Made by a program: the position numbers and the translations under genes | Notes under the pieces: model-generated | Seen by the model: the letters and a program-made list of their open reading frames with translations, nothing else | The model's database searches: none | Told to the model about the DNA's origin: nothing | Assembly (NCBI GenBank): GCA_026874595.1 | Contig: CM049308.1 | Coordinates: 15,870,001 to 15,934,000, forward strand | Source: Sipunculus nudus | Taxonomy: Eukaryota > Annelida > Sipuncula > Golfingiida > Sipunculidae | DNA length: 64,000 nucleotides | Direction of reading: 5' to 3' | Shown: positions 1 through 47,700 of the stretch, piece after piece | Layout of the letters: each line of letters starts with the position of its first letter | How positions within the stretch are numbered: position 1 is the stretch's first letter

Positions 1-199
1 CTGCCCAGGGAATAGCCTTTACATACAAGACTTCAGTGGAGTCCCAACCACCTGGTACCTATGGAATTAAGGTAACCTGTGATTTACTCTTTAGTGAAAA
101 TCAGAATTATACCCAAATGAGGTGGCAACTGGGACATGTCATTACCACTCTGCTGTTTTTACTTAGTGAATATCAAAAGTTTGGCTAAAAGATGGGTAT

Positions 200-1130
200 A
201 AAAGTACAGCATATAGCCATAAGAGGCTTACTATAAAAATGTGGCTTGATCCATTTTACTTAATATGATCATGGCAGTCCAGAATGTAGTCAATGTGTTG
301 GTCTCATTATGGTTTATAACCTCTGTTTGAAAAAGATTGAAAATCCAGACTTTACACACAAAAGTTGTTTACTACTGATGTGGCGTATAGCTTATGTTTA
401 CTCGTACGTGACAACAGTCTAGAATGTAGCCAATACAGCAATAGATATGTTGCTTTTGCTGTGGTTTATAAACTATGTTCATGTCTAAGATGTTACTATC
501 GGTGAAGCTTATAGCTTCTGTTTATGTGTGTGATGGTGATAATCTAGACTTTAGCGAGAAGATGTGTAACAATGGTGATAATCCAGACCTTGCCAGAAGA
601 TATGTAACTTCAGAAAATAATCCAGACTTTAGCGAGAAGATGTGTAACCATGGTGATAATCCAGACTTTAGCCAGAAGATGTGTAACATTGGTGATAATC
701 CAGACTTTAGCCAGATGTGTAACCATGGTGATAATCCAGACTTTAGCCAGAAAATGTGTAACTATGGTGATAATCCAGACTTTAGCCAGAATATGTGTAA
801 CCATGAGAAAATCCAGACCTTAGCAAGAGGATGTATAACCATGATGATAATCCAGACTTTAGCCAGAAGATGTGTAACTATTTGTGTGTCTTATAATCTT
901 TATTCAGTTGTATACCATGTTAGAAATCCAGAATACATCAGTCAGGAGATGTGTTGCTATTACCATTGCTTATAATTTCTGTTCATTCAGGTACAATGGT
1001 GAAAATCCATGTGGATTATATCCTTTAGTTTACTCCTATGTGAAGTTGAAAATCCAGGTTCCAGCCAGAAGATGTGATACTATTAATGGTGCTTAACCTG
1101 ACATTTAGTTCTATACATATAATGGTGAAA
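200..1130. repeat. 39-bp minisatellite inside a longer degenerate array
   Basis: The clean core (about 535-890) repeats a 39-bp unit around GATAATCCAGACTTTAGCC. Because 39 is a multiple of three, both strands stay open, giving spurious 13-residue repeat ORFs. Flanks (200-535 and 890-1130) contain longer, diverged units that share GAAAATCCAGAC and GTGGTTTATAA motifs, so this looks like an old array with a recently homogenised centre. Confidence 0.85.
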
Positions 1131-1873
1131 ACCAAAAGTCTAGCAGTCCTATACATACACTGATAAAAATCATATGTCAGAGGGCTATCTTGCTTTTATT
1201 AACATGAGTACACATAGATGAAATGACTAAACAAATCCTACTGGCTTGATGGGTAAGTGTGCTGACAGACATGTATGCTACATAGAAACCAATATGGTAT
1301 TGAATGTGTGAGTGGGATTAATATGTATATAACTATATACACAAAGTAAGTAATACTACATATTACACAGATGTGTTTATTGTACAGATTGGTGTGTCAA
1401 GATTCTGATACAACAAAGTCATACACATTTGTGGCTGTATCAGCATATCTTCAGCAGTTTAACGGCTAATAAATATAATACATGAACGCAGTAATCGTAA
1501 CCTTGTACAGGATAAATTAAACCTTCCCCAGCAGTGACTAGAGCCTGACATTGGCACATAATGATTCCTCCTCCATAATGGAATACTTAAAAAACACAAT
1601 TAACATTTAGAGTAGTACCACCATTGTGTACTTGCGCCATCTGGAGTGCAAACATAAAACTTTAAAAGTCTTCTTTGTTATCAGACCACTGTTTATGACA
1701 GCATAAAAATGGTCATATATTCCTGAATTTTGTGTATAATTTTTATGGACTTAAAATTTTTTACTGTTCACACATTCATATGTACACTGTTTCAGTGAAA
1801 CAAAACTAGATGGCGCTTAAAAGCAACTGTGGTATTACTGTGAATATTAATTGATACAACTTTAAAGTTTACC

Positions 1874-1874
<1 letters not shown>

Positions 1875-1948
<74 letters not shown>
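1875..1948. repeat. (TA)n microsatellite
   Basis: About 37 uninterrupted TA dinucleotides. Self-complementary, so likely length-variable. Confidence 0.97.
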
Positions 1949-1952
<4 letters not shown>

Positions 1953-2501
1953 AACAAAATATCATTGACATCATAAACCTTCGTATAGTTGCTATCGACT
2001 AGAATAAAGTTTGGTGTTTACATAAAACACCTCTCGCTGCCCTGCCATGCTCTGACATTGTAGAACATGGCAACCAATCATATTCCTCCAAAAAAACACA
2101 TTAAATAAGTTTGTCTGTAAATGACTAGAAAATACATGTATATGTAGTTTCATGTGTGATTGTGCATGTATATATGTTTATGTGTGTGGGCCAAGCCCTC
2201 AGGCTTATAATATACAGATGTGAGGAAAGGTTATTTTTTTTTAGAATACATTTTTATAATAAATATTCAAGTGACCAGATGAGGAATCATGCATATTTGA
2301 AACGAATCTATTAGATGGATAAAAGAATTAAAGATGCAAAATATCTGCTCACTTACAGCAGATTTTTTTTTTAATTATAGAATTCCATATGTTACATTGA
2401 ATTTGTGGTGCATCAGAAAAACAAAGTTATAATTGTCCTGTGTCTTGTTCATTTATTCAAATAAACCCAGTTTAGAGATTAATAATATAGGTCAAAAGAA
2501 T

Positions 2502-2532
<31 letters not shown>
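2502..2532. repeat. (TA)n microsatellite
   Basis: About 15 TA dinucleotides. Confidence 0.95.
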
Positions 2533-2537
<5 letters not shown>

Positions 2538-5500
2538 ATTAATTAAAACTATTGATGTACTAAAACTCAGATTTAGCATTTCTAACTTGGCCTGATAAAT
2601 ATAACCTAAAAGCTGTGTGCATGTATGTTTGATTTTATATTGCAATAAAAATGTATGCACATATTATTAACAACCAACTCGAAAGTCTACCAAGTTGCTC
2701 ATTGGAGCAACGATGGCAAACCTACCATGGTAATACATTATGAATACACAAAACTGGAATTCAAATTCTGTTAAACTACATTATCACGTTGCAGTTTCCT
2801 ATATTAAGTTAAGCATCACTAGGCAAGCTATAATTTCACAAGCAGCCATTTAATTGGCAGGACAATGATCACTTATTAAATGACCAAGTCTTAAATTTAA
2901 AAAGAAAATTGTTTTGACATTCACAACTTAAAATGAGAGCCCACGCTGTTTACCCCTGAGATGCAAAATTGGTGAGCAATATTTAAAATATGAATGGGAT
3001 ACGAGTTCTGATCAACTCTATCACACGAATTATACACATACGGATGGTGATGTTGATTTCCCACAATCACCCAATCCCGCGTGGTGCAAAGGCATAATAA
3101 ATATATTTTAATGATGCGGACAGCATGCAGGCCTGTGACAGGCCCTCTGTATATGCTGCACCAGCATGCAGGGTGAACTGTACATTATCTCAAAATTGTG
3201 ACCACATATAGCATGGCTTATTAAACCATCACTGTGTCTGTTGCTATGACAACCAGCATGTCCACTACCACAGACAACAAGCATGGTAAACTACATTACC
3301 AGCCAAGAAGCTGGTGTCATGTTCATAGCTGCATGCTTGACTATGCCAATCATTATCGATATCGCAGAAATCGTTATCTCCTATCACCTGCCTATCTGAC
3401 CAAAGTGTATGTACAATGAGGCATGCGAAAGTCAAAATGAGGTCACTCCTGCATACATTATTTGGCATCGTTTTCACATCATGGAAGAATTGACACATCA
3501 ATCTGTCGTTAGGGCTGACCAAGCGAGATCATTTGGACAGGTATCACCATTTATATCATTGGAACGGCTGCCTTTAATTCAAGCATCGTCAGACTAAAAA
3601 AGATGTTGATTACATAATGAATACGTTCCTGCTTCCAATCATTATGATCACTGACCAGAAATACTGGAAGGGATCATTCAAAGCCGTGTCTCGTGTTCAG
3701 TATTAACAAGCTTATGCAAACTATGTTACTTTGTCTTCTATTTAAGTAAGCTCTCACCAGAATATTGCCGTAGCAGGTTACTGATTTCCTGTGCATTTAT
3801 TTTTAGAAAATTTTCTTTTCTTTTCTTTTTCTCAATTATCCTTAAATATGATACAGTGATAACTGAGATAATGTGAGGTGTCTTCAGGTTTTGTAAACTG
3901 TCACAGACTGATTTTATCTTGTATTTTCACAAAGGGCCCTTCAACAAGAGCTGGTGATCACACAACTTTCTAAGTTTTCTTTTCAGTTCAGTTGGCTGCT
4001 GGAAACTGATTTTTGTTCTATTTTGGAAAAAGCTTTAAACTAGATGTATTAATGACTACCTCCACCTATGAAGGTAATGGAGGTTGCGTGTTCACCTGGG
4101 TTTGTACGTCAGTTTGCCAGTTCATACAATATCTCCAAAAGTTCTTAATGTATTTTCATTAAATTTTGTGCAAGGGCAAGTCACTGGCTGTCAAAACATT
4201 GAATACATTTTTGAGTGGATTTGTAAAATTTTTGGGTGGTTCAGTTAATTTTTGGGCTTAAACTTTTTAAATTGAATGTAGGAGTTGATGGGGGTATATG
4301 CTTTTATAGTTCTGAAATAGCTTTCAATTGGATATTTTAAAGGAGCATCACTGCTGTTATGTTTTAGTTTACTGACAAAGATGATCATTGTTTGTAAGAC
4401 TAGCAGGTCGTAAGAACTTGTTTTAAGAACTACAATGGACTGCCTCCCTTATATAATTAGCTATTAGACATTGGGTTAGCAAGGCTTTGGTTCGCTGATC
4501 AGAAATTTATTATTTATACAGGTCTTTTTTTCAACATAAATGTTCTGAACCCAATGATATCTAAAGTATGAATTTACTAAGAGGCCACCAGGGTCTTGTA
4601 TTTGATACATACATTCTACGCTCTTTGCGTGGCAGACAGGGAACCTGAAGACAGAGTGTTCTATGGACTGTAAGACCTCTTAGGTCACCAATATTTCCCA
4701 TTTTCATGTCCTACCAATCTTGTGTAAAATTAAAACAGCAGTACAGAAAGGTACATCTTTGTATAATTTATCAGCAGTTCATTCAAACTTCCCGTTACAT
4801 GTATAACATTCACTGGTCTAGATCGGCAAGTTTCAACTTTTTTTCATACATTCAAACCACGGTTTTATGTAATTTTTGAACACCAAAAACTCACATTGTA
4901 CTACTACATTATACAGGATAGGTCATGCTTATTGAAATTATTGGTCCCAATGTGTTTAATGGCAGCAATTTGTAGAAAAAAAACTTTCATGGAATTGCAT
5001 CCAATGACAGTTTACATTCTTGAAGAAACCTTCCTGCCATAATTTTACTGGTTATTTTTACATCTTTGTTATAGATACTGTGATTGGCTTAAATATTTGT
5101 GAGGCTGAAATTTTGCGATTTTGTTAAAAAAAATTTCGCTAGGGTTTCATTTTCTCTATCACACCAGAAAAAAAAATAAAATCTAACTACACTAGTACTG
5201 GTATTATTATATGATATGAATAAATCCAACACTATCTCATCTCTATTAAAGTCATTATATTATTATTATAACTAATATTTGTTTGCTTTTTTACCATGCA
5301 CAGATTAGGTTGCCGATTGACTCACCATGTCTAAGAGGTGTGGTTTCTATTAGTTTCTGCAGACATATCATCCCCTCTTCTTCATCTAAATGTATGAGAC
5401 ATCTTATTCCAAAGGGTCTGATATTTGCGACTATATCCCATTCACAAATATCTCAAAATTAAAACCTTCGCAAACAAAAAGGCAACCACAGTATACCGGT

Positions 5501-8025
5501 ATGAAACTTTGTATGTTTATTATTGTGTACTGCACTTGATGACCTGTTTAAACTGAGATTTACACATGTGGAATGGATGCCTTATGAGACTGAATCTGTC
5601 CCTGTCAATTCAGCACAAATACCTACAGTATCTTCTCCAAACAATACATAATACATGTGGTGATTATGAATCGTAAACATTGGACTCTGTGCCACCTGCT
5701 AGTACTTCACATCTAGTTTGAAAATATTTCCACAAGATAACCAAGAAGACGTGTATGTATGTACATTCCATTGTGTATGAACCACCAGTTGCATCTCATT
5801 TGTTTTTTATAATAAAATATAAACAAAATACATATCTTTATCTGAAGAAGAAACAAATGTCAAATGTTATCTGCCACAACTACCTGAAAATGTATTCAAG
5901 AACTAACACTGAGGTGTGTCTGTACATTTAATAAACTGGTGAGATATCTGGCTTGGAAATAAACGAAGCAGACGGCCTGCCAGGTTTCTATTTGAGTGCG
6001 GCACTTCTAATAATAATGATAATAGCCTATGTGATGAAAAGAAACTCTGGTGCTTACTATGCATCTGTGAATAAATTAGTGCTGGATTAACGCGACACAT
6101 GATCCATGCAGCAAGTCGGCCATTTTTTCAGTTTTTAAAGGGGCTGTGGATGGCTGTTGCAGCATTATACCACAGTATCATCGACTACAAGCGTAAGCCA
6201 AGCCCATGCGTACCATGCCTAAACACTGGCCGAGTAATTTCCTAGGCAGTAATTCATGCTGCCAGCGTGTGACATCATGAGGCAGTGTACGTAACAGTCT
6301 GTGCCTGAGTCAGGAGTTGGTTGGCCCCCCCTGATTCGAACTGAGCTCCCGCAACTTTCGGACTTCACTCACAGTGACAAACCATTTTTTACTCTGCAAA
6401 GTATAGCATATATTCAATGCATTAGTGTTTTCATCAACAGTCCCACAGCAGAACATGTGGTGACTCACAGGAAAAGGGGAAGATAGCTGTAGTGGTGGTG
6501 AGAGAATTTGCAATTGATCTGATTTGCATGCTAATTTACATACGAGGTGTGTCACTTAGGAGTTAGAGATAGGTTTAGAGGTCAGGTGCACCAAGGTAGC
6601 ACAGGTAATTAACACATCGTTAAGAGTTGCATAGTGCGCAAAGTGCTAATCAGGGGTGTCCCATAATGCAGCAGGACCACAAGACAACAAGAGCAGAGCA
6701 GCATGTCTTTAATATGCATATCCAGAGATCAAAATAAATCACGATATATATTATATCTAATATATATAGGATGAAATGCAAAAGGTCACAGAGTGCGTTA
6801 CATGGAGAGAAGGGAGTACAGTTAGATTACTTAGTAGTGTGCAGCTGAACTAAACAAAGTAAGTAGTTTTGGTGAAATTTGCATAGTATGCAAATAAATA
6901 ACAGAGAGGCTCCAGTTGCGTCAGTTGTTTGGCAGATGTGCAGAGAGAGCGGTGCAGTCTATTTCAGCGAGAACACAGCACAAAACTACAGCGCAGCCAA
7001 CATCAGGTACCCCCTATGCTTAAACTGGGTAGCTTTGGCATGATGGAACGAGCCGACTGCAACACAGCAACAACAACGACTCACTAACTTGTTAGTAAAG
7101 TCATGCATAATAGTCACAATATGCTATATAGAGTACCAGTATTAGGAAATAAATAGCAAGACAGAAAACCACTGGTCCAGAGTGACAGTGTCCAATCAGG
7201 TTTCCCTCATTTGCATACAATGCACAATGTTTAAGAGTCACGCGCAGTGTGCATAAATTGTTGGTGAAATGACACCCAAAAACATCACATATGAAATAGA
7301 ACGGCAGTTGCATTGCAAACATGTCTTCAGATTTCCCTCATAAACCTACCAGATTTCTGAAATTAACATTGCACATTAATTACCAGTTTGTACATTGTTA
7401 TGTTAACTGCATATCAGATTATATCCCTTTCATGAAAAGTCATTTTACTTATACGCTTGATTCTTTCTCAAGTTTCGACAGCATTGAGTATAATTTACTT
7501 TGCATTTGATCAATTGCCTTCGAAAATAATTTCACTACAGATAATCTGACATCTGTCTAACTTGGAAAATCAGACCTTACAGATTTATTAAAGCAATAGT
7601 GCACAAGGAAGTTGACATTTACAAAGTATCGATAACTTACTGCATATTGCTCCAATATCAGTATTCTACATTTGGGATGCAAAATGTTATTTATGTTACA
7701 TTTCATGCCAATTACGGCATAGGGCAAAGGTAAGATATTGTTTAAAATTTTTGTTTCAGAATATAACTAAGCAAAAGATTTTGAATAATGAAATGTACTT
7801 ATGGCACAGCTGCTGCATATACTAGAAATGTCCAATGAAGTTTTAGGATTAAGTTGAGGTAAATCTATCATTCTTAACAAATGTTCAGACCCACCTAAAA
7901 GTTGAGTCCCAAGCTAAGTGAGCATCAAGATGCTTAAACCTAAGGAATTTCTCAATTTACATCTCTAAGTCTTTATAAATTTGTACGACTGAAGATTAAA
8001 AGAATCAGAATTTCTTCTGGGAATA

Positions 8026-8031
8026 TTTATT
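8026..8031 (-). terminator. RGS7: candidate polyadenylation signal (AATAAA)
   Basis: AATAAA on the minus strand, about 565 nt after the stop codon. Another AATAAA lies at 7584-7589. The choice between them cannot be made without transcript data, and AATAAA is frequent by chance in AT-rich DNA. Confidence 0.3.
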
Positions 8032-8595
8032 CAATAATCTTATATATATATTGTTGCCTTTAACTTTTTTTGAGCCATTTTAGCAAGTTACTATGCAGGT
8101 TTGTCAGAACAGGAAAATTAATAGGGTCAGTCAAAAATAACATTTTATATAACCATTTTCATAAGAATTTATATAAGAATACCATCAGTAATATAGCACA
8201 GCCATGGATATAAATTATCATGAGAACAGGTTGCCTTTTATGTATGTAGACATTCTGTGTGTAAGTATATATAGGCCATAATTTAGTCAAATAAGAATTT
8301 TACATTGTTCTCACTCAGCATGAACCAATGTCACTTTTTTTAAATCAATGAGTACTTTAATTTCAAGTTCAAAATGAGAAAATGACATTCCCTGTTCAAA
8401 CATAGATAACATTTTGCATCTCACTAAAACACATGAGTACAAAACAACTCTAATGACAAAATGCTGTCAAAGTAGTCACTACAAACATGAACAATGGAAA
8501 ACAGGGTTGGTGAGGGTGTGGAGGAACACTCGAAGGTTTCAGTCAGATGGAGTTATTTTCTGAACAGAGGAGGGCTGAGGGGCTGGATGTAAGTG

Positions 8596-42985
<34,390 letters not shown>

Positions 42986-43137
42986 CTGTAACAATAAAAA
43001 CAAAGCATGAACTTTAAGGTTAGAATAATGTAGGAGTGGCTGGTGCAGTCTTTGCTCAGACTCTGAGAGATGTCATTGAGTGCTTCTCTTATTTAGTGGT
43101 ACATCCCCTGCCCTAGGAGTCAGTTGAAGACCTCCAA

Positions 43138-43515
43138 TCTCTGGTCTTACATGAATACTGACTTGTATAGCATATTGTACTGATATCTCTGGTCTTACCG
43201 TACATGAATACTGACTTGTATAACATATTGTACTTATCCCTGGTCTTACCGTACATGAATACTGACTTGTATAACATACTGTACTTATCCCTGGTCATAC
43301 CGTACATGAATACTGACTTGTATAACATATTGTACTTATCCCTGGTCTTACAAGAATACTGACTTGTATAACATATTGTACTTATCCCTGGTCTTACAAG
43401 AATACTGACTTGTATAACATATTGTACTTATCCCTGGTCTTACAAGAATACTGACTTGTATAACATATTGTACTTATCCCTGGTCTTACAAGAATACTGA
43501 CTTGTATAACATATA
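43138..43515. repeat. 46/51-bp minisatellite
   Basis: About eight copies of a unit around gaatactgacttgtataaca. Two length classes: the 51-bp form contains ttaccgtacatg, the 46-bp form has ttacaag instead. The long forms cluster on the left, the short forms on the right. Immediately upstream (transcript sense) of the exon at 42935..42985. Confidence 0.9.
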
Positions 43516-43669
43516 CTGTACTAAGGTACAGAAGGTACATAAAATAACTGATTAATAATTGATCATTGGTAGTTTTTCCTTCTCAATCACTGAACATGAT
43601 TTTACAACCTATTCCTACCACAAGTAAAGCAGTGAATGCCACAATCGCAACAGTTAATGGAATGTTCAC

Positions 43670-44125
43670 CACATAATATGCCTTAGGTATATCTGGTGAC
43701 CTCTGACCTAATTAAATATGTGGAATTTTGATGAAGGTAATTCAGGTGGGAAACTATTGGTAAATATGTATAATGAGGTTCAAGAAAATCCATAGGATTT
43801 TTGGAAAGTTACCAAGGTGCCTCCAATGTGCAGTGACCTCTGACCTCATTAAATATGCATGGATTTTGCTGGTAATCGAACTTAGGCGGGATATTTTATT
43901 GATTAACATTTCTGATGAGTTTTATCAAGATCTTTCAGAAGTTATCACAGCAATACCACAAAGTAGCCTAGTGACCCATGACCTTATTAAATATGGGGTG
44001 ATGTTGCCCATAATCGAACTTGGGCAAGATAATCCATTGGTAAAACACTGAAAGTTAATGGACAGACAGATGGAGGGACAGACAGATAATGGGTATAACA
44101 TAATACACCCTTCATATGACAGGTG
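43670..44125. repeat. Family C tandem repeat element, about 145-bp units
   Basis: Three units beginning gtgacctctgacctaattaa or similar (43699, 43832, 43971), then a gacagacagatggagggacag stretch, then ataatacacccttcatatgacaggtgtata at the end. A single related unit lies at 51605-51740. The plan (core units, tetranucleotide run, end) echoes families A and B, but without the GGTGGCGCCACC palindrome. Confidence 0.6.
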
Positions 44126-44721
44126 TATAAAAATTATATCATATGTTTGTAAATGACAAGCATTAGGATTATCAGATACATAAAGCAATGTGTATATAAA
44201 GACTGGATGCATGGGAAACGAGGATACTGAGATGAGAGAAGTACTTGGCAGAGACAGGTCAACCTAGTGTGATGGAGCTGACTAGAGCTGACTATCAATA
44301 TAACTAGAGGGTAAGAGTCCTGGAGGTAGTAGCCAACAGCAGTCACAGTCCACTACTGAATAAGTCTGTGAAGTGTGAGGGCACTTAGAATCAATTCAAT
44401 TATCAATGCTTTACCTTTGATTTGATTCTCGGTTCAATTCAATTTCTTAAACAGTATATTTCAGACTTTTTGAAAAATAAAAGCAATTTTACCAAAATAG
44501 GTGTTAGTATATTGAACAAATCAAAGAACAAGGCCTACAGGCCTAATGCGAACCTGTTCAATGAGATTACACCAGGTATAATGCTTCAATATTGGACCAT
44601 TACTTTTCAAGAACATGTGTAACATGTATATGAACAATGCAAGTACTAAACATTTAGAACAAGAAACAATTAAACAAACATCACTGCTGCAATTCTGGCA
44701 TGGGTGCACACAACACAAAAT

Positions 44722-45711
44722 CTAGAATATAGGTAGTCAACAAGGGACTACATGTATCCGCCAAAACCAGAGTGGGAAAGGTGAAGTGAGGCATGGATTG
44801 AGTGGCAAGGGGAAATAGAGTGAGGTGTGTTGCATAATAGCCTGGATGTCTGCAGCCGAAATGTGTATGTAGGTTGTGCCACCTATACACATGCAAAATT
44901 TCAGGGGGATATGTCAAACCAGTCCTGATATATAAGGTTGAATGTCTGCAGCGTATACATAAATATAGGTTGGGCCACCTGTCATAAAACAAGAAAGATG
45001 TCAAGGACATATAAACCTGCATAATTTCAGGTGGATAAGTCAAACCACTGCTGAGATATGAGTGATTTTATCCCAAGGCAGATGAACAGATGGACGCTGT
45101 GCAAAAATGGATGCAGGTGGCACCACCAACAGCTATGGGAGATCTATACACATGCAAAATTTTGGCCCAACTGGTCAAATGGTTCCCGAGATATGAGCTT
45201 GGACGTCTGCAGCTTAAACATGAATGTAGGTGGCACCACCTGTCATACAATCAAGAAAGCTGTCCAGGATGTATACACATGCAAAATTTCAGGTGGATAA
45301 GTCCAACCAATGCAGAGATATGAGTGTTTTTATCCCAAGGCAGATGAACAGATGGAAGCTGTGCAAAAATGGTTGCAGGTGGCGCCACCATTTTTAGTGT
45401 ATGTTATAAAGCTTTCCAAGGGCTACATTTGTGCAAAATCTTTAGCCTTATCGGTCAAACAGTTCCAGAGATATGTGGGTTTATGTGTGGAAACAGACGC
45501 ACAAATTGACGCTAAGCAGAGAGGAAAGGTCAGAGGTCAACCAAAAATGAGGGCGCAGCAGTTCACATGTGACCGATCATAATTCTGAATTTTAACAAAT
45601 TCTGCCTAGTGGTTATGGAGGAGTTCTCTGGAAACCTATGCAGCGATGGTGGCAGCGTCTGGGTCCAACTGAAAACATAATATCCACAAAACTCTGTTTT
45701 GGCGGATACAA
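44722..45711 (-). mobile_element. Family B element B6
   Basis: 3' end ctagaatataggtagtcaacaagggactac, internal terminal copy catgtatccgccaaaaccagag, core palindromes decayed near 44873, 44964, 45116 and 45231 and perfect at 45378. 5' end: aatatccacaaaactctg then ttttggcggatacaa. Confidence 0.8.
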
Positions 45712-46000
45712 TGATTGTAGCTGGCACCACCAGTCTTATATACAACGAAGAGTTATATACATATGCCCAATGTCAGACTGATATGTCAAACCCCTCCTGT
45801 GAAACAAACAGTGACATACACTGTGCAAAAATTATTGTAGGTGGCGCCACCAGTCTTGTACACTATAAAGTTACCCGATATGTATAAACATGCCCAATTT
45901 TAGGCTGATGTATCAAATTCCTCTGTAGAAATAAGCAGGTGCATACACTGCAAAAGTCAATGTAGATGGCACCCCTTGTCTTGTAAATGAGAATACCATC
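45712..46000. repeat. Family E core repeat, 120-bp period
   Basis: Three units, palindromes at 45722 (decayed), 45841 (perfect GGTGGCGCCACC) and 45961 (decayed), each followed by agtcttgta-like or cttgtcttgta sequence. The period (119-120 bp) and sequence differ from A and B. It directly abuts the 5' end of B6, so B6 probably landed in an element of this kind. Confidence 0.65.
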
Positions 46001-46855
46001 AAAGACACATAGACAGGTCAAAATATCAGTCCAATACTTCCCCAGAGTTTGATGCACTGGGCTGACAAGGTTAAGGTGAGTAAGGCAGTTGCCCCCCGAG
46101 TGACCTGTGACAAATTGCTGCCTCAAGCTACTGCATAATCTGACACAGTTGGCAGTCTGCCAAAGCTATAAATAGATTCAGGCTGAACTTTGGTGCTAAA
46201 TATGATGCAGTGAGCAGTCTGCCAAAGCTATAAATAGAATGCAGCTACTGCACTAAATGAACTCTTGACCTATACCTGGCTGCACTTCTTCCAATCCTGG
46301 CACTGTGCCAAAACAATTTATAGAGCTGACATAATGTTGGCTAATGGCCAACATCAAGGCACTGGCAATCTGCCAATGGTAAACCAGGTGCTGCCATCTG
46401 TACACAAAAGTGGTCCCTACTTGAAATAACTTTGAAATTTATTTTCTCAATACAAAATGCTTTTCAGCTGACTTTTTTTTATAAAAAAAAAAAAGAAATC
46501 AGGAATATATGTAAAATTATTATGGATGCATACTGAATGCAAAATTAAAATACAGATATTTCTCACTGATGGCAAATTCTTGAATTAAGTTGAGTAGGGA
46601 TACCATTAATTTATAATCCACGTACAGTTTTCTTTATATAGCCACAGAGAGCTGAATATCTATTATTGTAACATTGCCTGGTATGATGAATAACTAAAAT
46701 CATAAATCTAAATTTTTTAAAAGCTTTTAAAAAAACTTTCTTGTCAATATTAACCAAAGATAACCTGAAATCTAAATGTCTAGTGGCATGATGTAACAGA
46801 TGCTGATAAACTGGTGCCAGGCTAGATGTAACAGCATCACACAGCTAACATATAT
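46001..46855. other. non-coding, small duplications
   Basis: The motif cagtctgccaaagctataaatag occurs twice (46152 and 46214), with a third partial copy (ggcaatctgccaatgg) at 46364. No gene recognised. Confidence 0.5.
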
Positions 46856-46859
46856 GGTA

Positions 46860-47700
46860 AAATGACACAATTCAATCTCCATAATTCAGCCAAAAAAATC
46901 ATTCATGTGGAACCATTAATGACAATTATTATAAGAATTATTGTAGGGATTATTCTTGTGAAATATTTAACAAACTGGCTTCAGTGGCATCAGTCGAAAA
47001 ACGTTTTGCAGGTTTATAACTCATATAGGAAGATACAGCAAACTGGCTAAGTTCAGCTTTCCATAACTCAGCCAAAAAGCACTGAACCAAAACCATTTGA
47101 ACAAACTTAAATTATCAACATCTGAGAATAATTAATGTGTGAGATTTAAGAATTTGACCCAGTGGTTTTTAAGAAGAAGATTTTTGTAGCAACTGAGCTA
47201 AAATGGGCTTTTATGGCATATGACTAAATTCAGCTTCCCATAACTTAGCCAAAATCACTGAAAAGAGACCATTTGAACAAACTTCAGAAAGCACTACCCT
47301 AGGATCATTTATGTGCGATATTAAACATTTGGCCATATGGTTTCAGAAAAGAAGTTTTTTGTAGCCCTCAGTGTGATACAGGCACTAATGACCCCATACA
47401 AAAAAGGCCGATGCAGGTGGCGCCACCAATACCTCAATTTCAGATATGACCTATGTGACCAACATTGGCATAAAATTTGGTGATGATAGCTACAGCCATT
47501 TCTGAGATTTAAATTTTAATATGCTTTTTCGCACAGTTAACAAAGTTCAACCTCCTGTAACTCGGCCAAAAATCTCCGAACTGGAACCGTTTGAACAAAC
47601 TTAAGAAAGATTGTTCCAGGGATCATTTCTCTGAAATAATGGACAATTTGGCTGGACAGTTTCGGAGAAGAAGATTTTTAAAGCTTTTTTAGCTTTTTCC
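46860..47700. repeat. Family D degenerate tandem repeat
   Basis: Units with ttcagctttccataactcag (46869, 47051, 47226, 47545), accatttgaacaaacttaa and aagaagatttttgtagc recur at irregular spacing (175-320 bp). A perfect GGTGGCGCCACC sits at 47416 in an otherwise unrelated insert or unit. Confidence 0.6.

Larger units (their letters stand above)
1131..8025. other. intergenic stretch, no gene recognised
   Basis: AT-rich DNA downstream of the RGS7 gene. ORFs are short, without family motifs or splice-consistent structure. Simple (TA)n tracts lie at 1875-1948 and 2502-2532. Around 4040-4330 is a stretch ('ccacctatgaaggtaatgga') that looks like an old dispersed repeat. The segment 5100-5500 has inverted 'ttgcgatttt'/'ccttcgcaaa' motifs suggestive of a MITE, not delimited. 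Confidence 0.5.

Noticed and set aside
475..975. 166-codon ORF of 13-residue repeats (DNPDFSQKMCNHG)
   Set aside because: It is a 39-bp minisatellite read through. The opposite strand is also open across the same units, and outside the array the ORF has no domain, start context or splice structure.
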